The notes under the pieces are model-generated. The model had not been told where the DNA came from and did not search any database. It worked only from the letters and a program-made list of their open reading frames with translations. A program made the translations under genes and the position numbers. From Pyrenopolyporus hunteri (Eukaryota; Ascomycota; Sordariomycetes; Xylariales; Hypoxylaceae), in NCBI GenBank assembly GCA_902806595.1, contig CADCXC010000022.1, positions 62,001 to 126,000 of the forward strand: a stretch of 64,000 nt of DNA. Reading direction: 5' to 3'. Positions 23,401 through 35,400 of this stretch are shown here, in pieces; the first letter of the stretch is position 1, and the number at the start of each line of letters is the position of its first letter.

Positions 23401-26400
23401 TTTTAAAGAATGTTTAACTATTATTACATCAAAACAACATTTAACTCGAGAAGGTTTAAATAGAATAAAAGTTTTAAATTCAGAAATGAACTCCAATAGA
23501 TTAAAATATTAACTTTTTGAGAAAAATATCGCTACGCTATGATGTCTATAGGAATATTAGGATTTATTGTTTGAAGTCGAGTAACGATGGCTTCACCTAT
23601 AGCGATATAGGGAATATAATTTATTTCGCTATATGCTGGAACAGTTTAGTGCTGCTAATTAGTACATTGAACTGTAAAATCTAATTAGCTATACTCAATC
23701 AGCAAACAATCTGTCCCTGTATTCTTTTATTGATAACAAACAGAGTGTTTCAGAGACTACACGCGAAACATCTTTTAAATTTTCTGCTTTTCATACTTAT
23801 TATAAAACATTGTTTAAAGATAAAGATCCTCTTTTAGATAAATGATTAATTTGATTCATCGGGTTTGCTGAAGGGATGGAGCCATTCAAACATATGATAA
23901 TGGCAAAAGAGTTCGTTTTGTTCTTACTCAAAAGAAAGTAATATACTACATCAAATACAATATAAGTTTAATATTGGTGTTGTTAAACACTTCAAAGGAA
24001 AACCCGGTAAAAATAATGATTTTATAGATGAATTGTAGATAACCCTTCGCATATTTTACTTTTAGCTTTTTTTATTTAATGGCAATCTAGCTCAAAATCA
24101 TAGAATTGAACAATTAGCTAATTGAATTAATACTTTAAATAATCGTTTTGATTCTGAAGTTATTAAGTTAAATAATATCCCTGTTAAAATTACATTGCAA
24201 GATGCTTGATTATCAGGGTTTACGGATGCTGAAGGGTGTTTTAATGTATCTATTACTGCAAATTCTAGATATACATTAGGCCATGTAATAAAAATGCGTT
24301 ACATTTTAGACCAAAAGATAATTTTATACTAGCCCCCGAAGCTCGCGAAGCTAAGGGATATTCCTTGCGCGCAGCGCGCGGGCTAGACAAAGTGTGTGAA
24401 TTATTTGGATTTGGGAAAGTAACACTAAGATCTGGTACTGATAATGTTTATCGTTATACAGTTACCGGATTTAAATTATTGAATGATGTAATAACATACT
24501 TTAAATTATTTCCATTACAAACTAAAAAGCTCTTTCTTTTGAAAATGATTAACTGTTCATGATAAAGTATCTAATAAACTACATTTAACTAAGAAAGGAT
24601 TATTAGAAATAAGAGCTTTACAAAAACAAATTAATTTAAATAATAGTGTTACAAATAAAACAGGAAAAGCTTAAAGATGAAGATATAGTCCGACACTCTT
24701 TGTGAAAAGAGCATACAATTTGTATGGGTAAATTAAAAATATTTATTAACGGTTAAGGGAGAATCTCCTCCCCTTATTTTTTCATCGTATTAGGGGTATC
24801 GCCGCTGGTGCTGGAAATAAGGATGAATTTATTTATGATTTATCTTTTGTTGAATTTAATAAACTTTATTCTGAAAAATTTGGGAATAAACTAGATCTTA
24901 ATTGATTAGGGTGATTTGTAGGATTTTCTGAAGGAGATGGGTATTTAGGTATTAATGAGGGTAGGCCTACATTTGTTTTAACGCAGAAAGAATCTAAAAT
25001 TTTATATGAAATAAGGGATATTATACAATTTGGTTATGTTAAAGAATTTGATAAATTCTCTAGATTTATTGTTAGAGACAGAGCCAATATTCTTTTATTA
25101 TTTCATTTGTTTAATGGTAATCTTCATTTTGAACACAAAATTAATCAATTAATAAGCTGATCTGAATCTTTAAATAAAGATAACTATATTTTAAAGGTTA
25201 TTACTAAACCTGTAAAATTATCTCTCAAAAATAGTTGATTCTCAGGGTTTGCGGATGCAGAGGGATGTTTTAATGTGTATATACCTAAAAAGTTAAAGGT
25301 ATTAATATAAGATTTATTGTAGATCAGCAATACGGTTTATCTCTCTTTAATGGGCTAAAAGATATCTTCGGTACAGGTTCAGTTTATGCACGTAAAATGA
25401 TAATTATAGATTTACTGTTACTCATCTCAAAACGTTACCTTTAGTTATAGAATATTTTGACAGTTATGAATTAAGAACAAAAAAACAATTAGCATTCGAA
25501 AAGTGAAAAGTAGTCTATAATTGTGTTTTAAATCTAGAGCATAAAACCGCAGAAGGAATGAATAAATTAAAAGAATTAAGTGTATTAATAAATAAAGATA
25601 ATGATTAAATAATTCATTTTTGCATTGATATTTTATTTGGTGCAGTGGGTTAGATCCCACCTGGTTATTATTATTATTCGTGGCAACTTTCTAGAGAAAT
25701 CCGAAATATTACATATTACCCAATATGTAAAAATAATAATCTGACAAGGTGAAAACGGTTAACAAAGCCCTTAGTTGAAGACCGTCGGTGGCTATAGACA
25801 TCGCTACAGACTGGTTCACCTACGTAGAGCTGAAATGCTCGCGAATGTACAGTCGGAGCTTAGTAATCTATTTAGTAAAGAATGGATTGGTGTAAAGGGG
25901 GTTGAGATAATTATAAATATATTCAAATAGTCTGGACAATATAAAACCAAAACACCTAGATTACTAAAAGCGTGTATTAAATTAGCGCGTATATCTATCT
26001 AAGTTTGCACATGTATACAGTTGGTTTAGATAAAAGAGGGTTTAATTCTTTACTCTCAACTTAATGTAGCGAAAATAGAGACAATTAATCAAGGTAAAAC
26101 TGATAATAAAACATCATTTAGTGCAGATGAAACTAATGAGATTATATTTGGCTGTCTTTTAGGAGATGGTAAATTAGAAATGCCACCTAGAGGTGTTAAT
26201 GCTAGATTTGGGTTCACACAATCTGAATATCAAAAGGAATATTTTATAAGTGTATGTGATTCTTTGTCTAATATATGCTCTGGAAAATACAGAGAGTCTT
26301 CTTATTTAGACAAAGAACAGGTAAAACTTATAGATCTCTAAGTTTTTGAAGCAGGTCTTTACCATTGTTAAATGAGTTTTATTATAATTTTATACAGATA

Positions 26401-29400
26401 AAGTTAAAAGGGTCCCTCAAGACTTATCGTTATTAACTCCTCTTGCTTTAGCTCATTGACTGATGCAGGATGGGTCACGTGGTACGTCTAAAGGGTTATA
26501 TCTTTGTACAGATAGTTTTATATACACAGACGTTGAACGGCTTACTCATTATTTAATGGATAGATATAATCTTAAATGCTCAATACATAAAGCAGGAGGG
26601 AACCATCGTATTTATATTTTAGCTAAGTCTGTAGAGACAGTTAAAAATCTGGTTTTACCTTTTATGCATAGATCTATGTTATATAAGTTGGGGGTCTAGC
26701 TAAACTTATCCATCGTCTATATTCGTGAGAGTATAGAGTATAATTACCTATATGCGAGAAACTACTTAAAAATTAGTGTACGATACTCTCTATAAAAGTA
26801 GGGTACGTAAAAATCACTAGTCTTGTACAACTTGCAGGAAACCATAACATAAAGTATAAAGATGTTAAGGGCTCCTCAGAGACTACACGGTAAACCCTAG
26901 TATCTTTTTAGACTAGGATAAGACATAGTCCATATTAGGTATAATTAAATTTTAAAGAAAAATTTTTGAAATTTTAATCTTAATAGGTGGATAAACTTGT
27001 GTTCACGAAAAAATCTTGCTATATGCTGGGAACTCTTGATTAAGTAATCCACTCGTATTAATTGCGTTAGGTAAAATTTACTTATATTATACAGGACAAT
27101 CAGCAGGAAACTTTAGTTTTAGTACAAAGGCTCAGGCTGTTACTAAAAATACTTATATTAAATATTCAAAATTACCTAAAATATCTGAGCATGTTCCTAA
27201 ACATAATAAATTTAATGATGAAGAGTTTGGTTATTTTTAGCCGGATTAATTGAAGGTGACGGTTGATTCGGTAAAAAAAGAATTACACATAATATTTTCT
27301 GAAACTGATACATCTTTGGCTTATTTTATTAAAAAACGTATCGGTCATGGTAACGTTTATAAGATCAAAGACAAAAAAGCTGTAAGATATATTTGTAAAA
27401 ATAAAGAAGGTTTATTAATCATATTATCTTTAATTAATGGTAAGTTTGTAAGTATATAAATATGATCAATTAGTTAAACACAATTACCATAAAGATTTTA
27501 ATATTAATATTCTGCCTCCTTTAAACTATTTATCTTTAGATAACCCTTGGTTAGCTGGTTTTACTCAAGCTGATGGTTGTTTTTATATAAGTGTTGTAAA
27601 GAGTAAAACACATAAAGTAGGATATAGTGTAAGATTAGAGTTCTCTTTAAAACAAAATAATGAACTACCTTTAAATTTATTATATAATAGTTTAGGTATG
27701 GGAAATATTTCTCAATATCATACAGGATTATGATGTTATAAAAGTTCGGGTTATAAAACTGCCGGGGTTTTAATAAATTACTTTGATAAATATAATGTTT
27801 TTTCAGGTAAATATGTTGATTATATTAAATTTAGAAAAGTTTATATTATGATAACAGAAGGAAAACATTTAGATAATAAAGGTATTTTAAAATTAAAAGT
27901 ATTGCAACTAAAGGATCCTCAGAGACAAGCACGCAAGAAGTTTAATATTATATATTAAATTAAGATACTGTCCAATATAAAGGGTATAATATTTATATAT
28001 TATATTAGGCTTATTATCTGGATGGTTTAAAAGTAAACTTAAAAATAATCCAAATAATACATTACCTTCTAGTATATCCGATCAACCACAGGGTAATCCA
28101 CTTTCTAGTAGATCCAATCAACCACAAAGTAATCAACCTATAGAAGTAGAAGGTAAACCAATAAGTGAACTAAGTGGTAAACCAATAAGTGAACTAGGTG
28201 GTAAACCCTTTAATGAATTAGGTGATAATGATACGGTGGAAAGGGCAAATGAAAGAAGATTAAGTACTCTAGTATAGCTTCATCTAGTGATGTTTTACCT
28301 GTATCTCCGAAAAATTTACCGTCTTCTAATTCAGGTTCAATAATTATAGGTTTACAAGTGTCTCCTGGTGAAACTAGTACTTCAGGAGGTAAAATACCTA
28401 AATCTTCAACTCAAAGTACTATAGGTTCAGACTCTGATGGAGGGCTAATTTACCTAAGCCTTTAAATGTAGATACAGAAAGTAAATTACCTGGATCTAGT
28501 GGTATAGAGGATACTAAAGTAAAAAAGTCTAATATAGATTTTGTGTTAGAAAAACCAAATTTAGAATTACCTCCCATAGGGAGGATGGATCTGATTAATC
28601 TTTTAATATAAAATAAGGATGGATCTTATTAACCTATAAGGGTTAATAAGATCCATCTATATTATAAATTATCCTTGACAAGAGCATATTTCACGGCTGC
28701 TACATTAATTATAGCCGTACCTACAGGAATTAAAATATTCTCCTGGTTAGCGTTCTCCTTTAGTAAGAGATTTATGACCAAAATGATATTAAAATAATTC
28801 GCTTCGTTGTCCTGTCGGGGCGAGCTCTCCTTTATAATTACTTACATAGAGAGGGGCTAAAGATTATTTTATTTTATAGTATTTTTACTTTATTAAGGTT
28901 TATTTATATTGTTAGTGCTTTAAATCTTGAATTTGTTTATTATTTCCTGCGAGCGGAGCTCGTGCTGGGTCGCAAGCGAAGATAAATTTTATTTAAATCG
29001 TGTGTAAGCAAGTTTAAAAATTATATTATAAAATTACTAATTGTATTTTGTATCTAACCGTACTTTATTACATAGTAGGGTAGGTAAAGGTATTGGCGTT
29101 AGTAATTGTAGATATTATTCTACCTTTCAATCTAAGCCTACGGGTCTAGTTCAGGGTCCTTCGTATCCCCTGCGGGGATAAGGGATTAATTAATTATAAT
29201 AATTCTATGATGGAATTGTTTAACAATAATGACTGTTTTTATATTGCAGTATTTAAAAGTAATAAACATAAATTAGGTGAGGGAATTTCTTTAAATTTAG
29301 TTCTTAATTCTTCAGATGATAAATTATTATATGAATTATTAAATATTACAGGAAATTGCGGAAAATTACAACTAAAAAAATTCTTATTGTCTTACAGTAA

Positions 29401-32400
29401 AAGATTTCAAAAGTATATTTGAAAAATTATTCCTTTACTAGAAAAAGAAATTGGTAGTTTAAATGCAGATAAAAAAAACTTTTCTTTTTGAAAAGAAGCT
29501 GCTAATTTAATTAATCTAGGTGCTCATACTACTTTTGAAGGTTTAAATGAAATTAAGAAAATTAAATTATTAATGAGTAATTTTGAGATTAAAGAAGAAT
29601 TAAGTTTAGTACCGTATGGTACTAATTTATCTTCTACTGTAGGTTATTTAAAATTTTCTAATCTGGAACGTAGTTTAATAAAAATTCCTTTTAATAAAAG
29701 ATCTATTATTATAGGTATTATTCTTTCAGATGCTGCTTTACAAAGAGTAAACGAAAGTGGAGATGCTAGATTGCAATTTAAACAAAAATATAGTCAATTT
29801 GAGTATTTATATTCTGTTTTCTTCCAATTATGCCATTATTGTTCAAAAGGTCCTTCTCTTAATAAAGTTTTATTACATAAAAATTTTTTATGCTTTAAGT
29901 TTTACTACTAGAAGTTTACCTTGTATTACAGAATTATATGATTTATTTTATCCCGAAGGGAAAAAATAATACCTCGCAATATTTACGATTTATTAACTTG
30001 AGAAGCCTTAGCTCATTGAGTTTATCTTAAAAGTAATATTAAATTTATTTATTTTAACTCAACTCGTCAAACTAAATCTTATGGTTTATATATAGATGTA
30101 AATAATTTCAGTATAAAGGATATTGTAAGATTAATTAGTGTATTAATTTATAAGTTTAATTTAATTTGTTCGTTACAGGTACTTAAACATGATAAATTAT
30201 TTATTTATATTCGTAATAGATCCATACCTTTATTATTAAGTAATGTTAGTTCTTATATTAATTCTTGAATGAAATTTTCAACCTACTACGCAGCCGATAA
30301 TAACTTCCCAGCAAAAATATATAAATAGTAATAATAATAATAATAGTCTTTTTTACAACCTAATACAAGAAAATTTTCTACACAAATAAAATTACCAGTT
30401 TATATTCCTTTAAATATTAAAAAGACTACTCCTGGGGTGACATTATTAACTAGAGAAGCCTTGGCTTATTACTAAGTTAATCTTATTAGGTAAATCTACT
30501 TAATATTTCATGAGTTATCCTCTATTAAAGGTTTAGAAGTTCCTTTAATCAGAGTGTAGGGAAATACGAGACAGTAGAAGGTACATGGGTCAAAACCCTG
30601 TTAAAAGCTATACTTTAATTGAAATCTGCGATAAAAAGGGAAGGTAGTTTTTAATAATAAGGTTGAATCAACCTGCAATGACAGTAATAGGAGGCAAGGT
30701 AACTAGATCTGATAGAAATGTTATAATTGAACTATTAAAATCTGTACTATTATTGAGGATGATGTTTCACAGGACTCAGCCACTGAAAATATAAGAGGAG
30801 GACCCGTGAAGATAAGTGTACATTTACGAGTGGAAAGTAAAGGAAAAGTATAGTGCCTTGATCGGGTAGCCAATTCCAACGCTTAATCTACTGAGGCATC
30901 TGTATCCTAAAACCTTTTATATATAACTACAAAAATGAAAAACACAAAATGAAAAACACAAGAATCTTTATTTTAATCCCTGCTATTTTTTATGGTAACG
31001 TCGCTAATGTACTTTTCTATCCCTGTTCTTTGGTGCTTCCTATGCTTCATGAGGAAGAAAATTCTTTAATTTAAATCCTACATTTACTTTAAATCTTTTA
31101 AGGGTTTGCATACAAATAAAAATAAAAATAGTTCCTCAGATATAACACCTATAGTATCTTTTGATAATGCGGATACACAGAAAGTAGAAATTTTAAAAGA
31201 AATAAAAGGTAAAGTTGGTATATATAGATGAGTACACAAGAAATCTAATAAGAGTTATGTAGGAAGTAGTTCGAATTTAAGTATAAGATTTAAAATTATT
31301 ATAGTTATAGTTATATATCAAACCCTAATAGAAAAAGTATGTTAATCCATAGAACTTTATTAAAATACGGTTATTCTGCATTTAGATTGGATATTTTAGA
31401 ATTTTGTAGTAAAGATGAAGTTTTGGCTAGAGAACAATTTTATTTAGATAAATTAAACCCGGAATACAATATATTAAAAATAGCTGGTTCTTCGTTAGGT
31501 TATAAACATACTAATGAAACTCTAGACAAATTCAAAGAAAGAACTAAAAACAGAATCTATTCTGAAGAAGAAAAGCCAGAGCTGCTAAACTTAATATTTA
31601 TCGTTCGCTTGAATCTAAAATAAAGGACAAAGAACGTATACTAGAAATTAATAAGGCTAAAAGTCATAGTATAGAAGTATTAAATACTTTGACAAATGAA
31701 AAGCTATTTACACTTCTATTAGGAAGCTGCGGAAAATATTGGTTGTGCACATGTTTCGATTTTAAGAGTTTTAAAAAGTAAAATTTTATTAAAAGGTATT
31801 TATGAAATAAATTATGTGGATAAATAATTTCTTAATTTTTCGAAAGTATAATATTAAATGTATTTATTAATAATATCCTGCGCAGTTGCTTCGCTACTAG
31901 CTGGACTGCTTTGATCCCCCCTCACTTTGTGCAGGGGATACGGAGTATATTAATCCTTAATATAAAATTAAGGTTATTTTTATATTTATAAAAATCGCCC
32001 GAGTAACTTCGTTAGAGGAGGAAGGCGGATATAAAAAAAAATACCCTCTGCTGACTTCGTACTTCGTAGGGGATGGTACTTATAGTTCAGGAATAACTAT
32101 ACAAACTCAATCTTTACTATAAAAGAAATAGTTTTATTGATTAATGTTTTAATGATTAAATTCCAGTTAGAATGTTCTATCCATACTCAAGAAAAATATA
32201 AAGTTATTTATATAAAAAGTAAATCTATTAAAAAAATTTACACCATTTAATACCTTATATCCATCCTACTATGATGTATAAATTTAAAGGACCTCAATAT
32301 AAATTAAAATCTAAATATAATACTATGAAATAATTATATATTATTGATGTGGCAAACTCGAGGGACATCTAGAGTTAGGAATTTAAAATAAACTAAATTT

Positions 32401-35400
32401 AGATTATCGTCGAACTAAATAGTTACATGAAAGTGTAATTAAATATATTAATAAATATATTTAGTAAGATATACGCAGTGCTCACTTCATGCAGCGAAGC
32501 ACAAAAATTATATCTTATTTAAAAGCGTAGAGGCCAGACGCCACACTTATTTCTAAGTATTTAGACTATTTTACATATATAGTATTAATTTTATGTGAAA
32601 TATTTTATTTATATGAAATATGAAGGAATGGTCCGGGACACTAGAAATAGATAGTGCCTTAAATAAGCACTTAAGTATATATATATAGTTTTTATTCCTA
32701 TATATACGAGACTTAAAGCCCAATACTGGTATCTGAAATGATCGAAGGGCCTTCTCCCGAGCTACATGTTATGGAGGATCTATCAAATTAACACCTGCCA
32801 TGTTATTTGCATTAGGTTTTGTGTTCATGTTTACAATTGGAGGGTTATTAAACAACCACTTAGCTCTCCTCTACTTTTAGAGAAGACTACCATATGCTGG
32901 GAAGTTCTGACAATTATGATACTAGAGTTTTATTTAATCTCAGTAACAAAGTATAATTTTGAACAATCAGCAGGAAACCTACCTATTATACCTTACAATA
33001 TAAAGGTTAAAGCTATGGCTTTGGGTTATAAGACGTGGGGCTCCTCAGAGACTAAATGTAGTCCTCATAATTTATTATGAGAAGATATAGTCCATGTAAA
33101 AAAATATTCATTAATATTAAAATATAAGTCAATAAATATTAGATATTGTTCTAACTTTAGTAATATTGATCAAGATACCGTCAATAATTTAAAGGCTGAA
33201 AAAGTTTATGAGAACTTTAAAGAAGATAGAATAAAAATAGTAAAGGAAGAAAAAGAAGATCAGGTGTTTACTTATTAATTAACAAGGTAAATAACCACAC
33301 TTATATAGGAAGTTCTACCAATTTAGCTTCTAGAATGAGAAACTATCTTAATAAAGCTTTTTTAAAAGTAAACAAAATATTAATATGCCTATTATCAAAG
33401 CTTTACTTAAGTACGATTATGTAAATTTTTCTCTTTTAATACTAGAATATGTAGAACCTACATTTTTAACTGCTAGAGAAACTTTTTATTACGCATGTCA
33501 TGCCTTATTACAATGTTTTAAAAGAAGGTTATTCTTCTTTAGGTTATAAACATACACAGGAAACCAAGGAGTTACTTTCTGAATTAGCTAAGAATAAAGT
33601 GCATTCTGATGAAACTAAAGGTTTAATAGCAAGAGCTTTAACTGGTGAAAATAACCCTTTTATAATAGAAGCCATTCTATAGAAAGTAAGTTAAGAATTA
33701 TTGAAGCTAATTCTGCTTACCCTGTATATATTTATAATTCTTTTAAAGAATTATTAGTTATTTTCCTTCTGTTAAAACTTTAGCTAAATTAATCAAATGT
33801 AATCATCCTACACTAGTTAAAAATATCCAAGAACAAACAATATTTAGAGGTGAATGATATATAAATAATATACCTTACAATTTAAGTGATACACCTAGAA
33901 TAGCAAATTGAAAATCAAAGAATGTGAAGAATTATTATTAGATATTAATAATAATAGTCATATTCTAAAAGCAGTATTTGTGTATGATATTAATAGTAAA
34001 TTTTTAGATAAATATGAAGGAGTTATGGCAGCTCAAAGAGCCTTAAAAATATCTCATAGTACTATAAAAAATATGCTAATGTAGGTGGTGCTTATAATGG
34101 TTATATTTTTAGTTATGAAAGATTAATAGACTAATGTAATTTAAGATTAATGAATATATTTTTTATACGTAAGTGGTGTAGTTTTAGCTAACGCATCGCT
34201 AGATATAGCATTCCACGATACGGTTGTTTTGATAGTATTGTTTAGTACACTCGCACTTAAGTATTTTACAACCCTTCGGTCTAGCCCTGTTAGTCCTGAG
34301 CGAAAGACTGTAAAATTAAATAAAGGTAGTTTAAATATTAAAAGGATGAGAATTTAACTAATTCAATGAGAGATGAAAATATTGACTACAATGAATATAT
34401 AAAAATGTTTTGAGTTGGATTGATGGATGGAGATGGAAGTATTCAAGTAAATCACTGACGTAAGCAATCTTTACAATATAGACTTGTTATTAAATTATCT
34501 AACCTTGAATCTAACTATAATATGCTGATTCTAATTGCTAAAATAATAGGTGGAACGGTAAGAGTTACAGGTAAAGGAGCAGATGTTATTTGAGTAGTTA
34601 ATAAGAAGGAAGAAGTAGAAGAAATTATAAAAATATATGACACTTATCCTCCTTTAACTTCAAAAAAATCTGTCAACTTGCATTCCTAAAAACTTGTTTA
34701 ACTCAGACCTCGGTAGAAACTTATTTATTGAATAGAAATTTGAAATATGATAAACAGTTAACAATTATAGAATCTAATATTGAATTTAATATACCTAGTT
34801 ACTTTAAAACATGATTATCTGGTTTTATAGAAGCAGAAGGTTGTTTTTCAATAAGAAAATCTAATAATCCTTTTTCAATAGGGCAAAATGATGATGTTTA
34901 CTTAATATATGCTATTAAAAGTATTTTGATATAACTAATATAGTTAGAAATCCTTATGGTAAGTTCTATTTTATAGAGGTATATAAAAAGAAGTATTATT
35001 AAAAATAATCACTCATTGCGTTAATTATCCTTTATTAGGTGAAAAAGAGAGTCGCTAAAAAATTAAGTCAAAAACTTTCTTAGTCTTACGTATACCTATG
35101 TTATTTACTGTGACCTGGGTATGCTGGACACCATAAGAGTAAGTGTCGTGTTGTCTTGTCACCATGAAAAATCTCATACGTTTTTCGGTAAAATTTGTTT
35201 AAGGATATATAATATAAACCTGAGATATTCTTAATTTTGCTAACGGCGAAGTCTTATATATTTTCTTAATGCGGAAAATGAATAAAGCCGATATAAGATA
35301 ATACCGTGGAAACCAAAACTAATTAATTTACTTTGATTAGCTAGTAGGATCTGTAGAGACTAAACGTGACAATCGAAAGTTTATTAAGTTAAATTATTAG

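Larger units (their letters stand above)
23578..24711 (+). other. cox1 type A group I intron, HEG between R and S
   Basis: AATCAGCAAACAATC near 23697 and TCAGAGACTACACG at 23750-23763 precede the HEG. GAAGATATAGTCC near 24679-24691 follows it. A P9-like CTCTTTGTGAAAAGAG hairpin (24696-24711) is directly followed by CAT. Confidence 0.75.
26993..28677 (+). other. cox1 type A group I intron with HEG and a low-complexity ORF
   Basis: TATATGCTGGGAACTC near 27023 and AATCAGCAGGAAACT near 27098 come before the HEG. R-like CAGAGACAAGCACGC near 27919 and S-like AAGATACTGTCC near 27962 follow it. Last base G 28677. After S there is a repetitive ORF (28008-28605) and a strong hairpin (28617-28660). Confidence 0.75.
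28751..32760 (+). other. cox1 intron region, class uncertain, with several HEGs
   Basis: Splits SWLA from TCYGGSIK. It holds a LAGLIDADG_1 remnant, two LAGLIDADG_2 genes or remnants, a GIY-YIG gene, and a non-coding block at 30530-30905 that looks structured. An S-like GAAGGAATGGTCCGG is near 32621-32635. No type A R word was found, so this is a different group I subgroup or a compound intron. The stretches 28755-29100 and 31830-32040 hold no gene beyond GC clusters (28800-28830, 28946-28983, 31876-31930). Confidence 0.6.

Noticed and set aside
30530..30905. Group II intron or rRNA fragment
   Set aside because: No domain V-like GAGC...GAAA hairpin, no 5' GUGYG, no reverse transcriptase, and no rRNA motif I can recognise. 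Left as unassigned structured sequence.
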